Assembly: GCA_015485245.1 (NCBI GenBank)
Contig: WFTY01000278.1
Coordinates: 1 to 14,751, forward strand
Origin: Anaerolineales bacterium
GTDB lineage: Bacteria > Chloroflexota > Anaerolineae > Anaerolineales > UBA11858
Direction: 5' to 3'
Length of the DNA: 14,751 bases
This document shows positions 14,550 through 14,751 of the stretch, piece after piece. How positions within the stretch are numbered: position 1 is the first letter of the stretch; each line of letters opens with the position of its first letter. Under the pieces are notes generated by a model that saw only the letters and a list, made by a program, of their open reading frames with translations, was not told where the DNA came from and ran no database searches. The position numbers and the translations under genes were made by a program.

Positions 14550-14751
14550 TTAGCCTTTAACCCCCCCAGCCGTCAATCCCTCTTCCAGAAAACGCTCCAT
14601 GGCCAGGAAGAGCAGTACGATGGGGATGGTCATGATGGTGGACGCGGCCATGACCACGTGTGGCCTGGGGCTGGGGTCGTTGAAGATGGTGTTGATCTTG
14701 ATCGGCATGGTGAACATATTGCGGTCATTGAGGAACACCAGCGCGTAGAGA
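14550..14751 (-). CDS. MalG-type sugar ABC transporter permease (C-terminal part)
   Basis: The frame enters from the right edge and ends at the TAA complementary to 14550-14552; about 66 residues are visible. It begins LYALVFLNDRNMFTMPIKIN, the pattern after the EAA loop of CUT1 permeases of the MalG type. It continues through a last membrane helix (VVMAASTIMTIPIVLLFLAM) to the characteristic ending LTAGGVKG. MalG-type subunits form the membrane channel of binding-protein-dependent sugar importers; the EAA motif itself lies outside the window. The gene runs in the same direction as the GT4 and GH13 genes, 85 bases ahead of the GT4 start, so one operon is likely. The transported sugar is probably the one handled by those enzymes. 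Confidence 0.85.
   Translation of the reverse strand, partial: LYALVFLNDRNMFTMPIKINTIFNDPSPRPHVVMAASTIMTIPIVLLFLAMERFLEEGLTAGGVKG

Overview
The window looks like a Chloroflexota genome, probably of the Anaerolineae type. This is an inference from three things: TadE/TadG pseudopilins carrying long Thr-Pro linkers, a CpaB-like SAF protein with the same linkers, and a neighbouring CUT1-type sugar transporter with a GH13_18 phosphorylase. No marker gene is present to prove the assignment. No RNA gene, CRISPR array, transposon or phage gene was seen. Coding density is high: the longest stretch without a gene is about 180 bases (3896-4075), and it holds a dense set of candidate regulatory sites.

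Region 1 (1-11346, + strand) is a cell-surface locus of Tad/Flp-pilus type. In order it holds: the 3' end of a gene whose product ends in a Cys-bracketed beta domain; a TadE-like pseudopilin; a TadG-type pseudopilin fused to a PQQ-like beta-propeller; a CpaB/RcpC-like SAF protein; a second, full-length paralogue of the propeller pseudopilin; a second TadE-like protein; a TadG-like protein with a von Willebrand A domain; and a 1007-residue TadE-headed protein carrying four Cys-bracketed beta domains on Thr-Pro linkers. Spacings are short and several genes overlap at stop/start (ATGA or GTGA). The N-terminal helices would place all of these proteins in the membrane or in the pilus, with large modules outside. 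The motor ATPase, platform proteins, major pilin and prepilin peptidase are not in this window. The reading I favour is a set of minor pilins and surface adhesins for a Tad-like fibre: propellers, a vWA domain and repeat domains displayed on pilin-type stems.

Region 2 (11343-14751, - strand) is a carbohydrate operon read towards the first region: the end of a MalG-type ABC permease, a GT4 glycosyltransferase, and a GH13_18 sucrose-phosphorylase-like enzyme that most resembles glucosylglycerate phosphorylases. The GT4 and GH13 genes overlap by four bases, so they are probably co-translated. Together they suggest uptake and phosphorolysis or rebuilding of a small glycoside, possibly of the glucosylglycerate or mannosylglucosylglycerate type.

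The two regions meet tail to tail. The stop codons of the + strand repeat protein and the - strand GH13 gene overlap (TTAG, 11343-11346). The best intrinsic terminator of the window, which faces the + strand, lies inside the antisense strand of the GH13 3' end (11423-11463).

Most noteworthy are the duplicated pilin-propeller fusions, the apparently unnamed Cys-bracketed repeat domain (also visible in the truncated gene at the left edge), the recurrent Asp-rich calcium-type loops across otherwise unrelated surface modules, and the intragenic terminator at the convergent junction.
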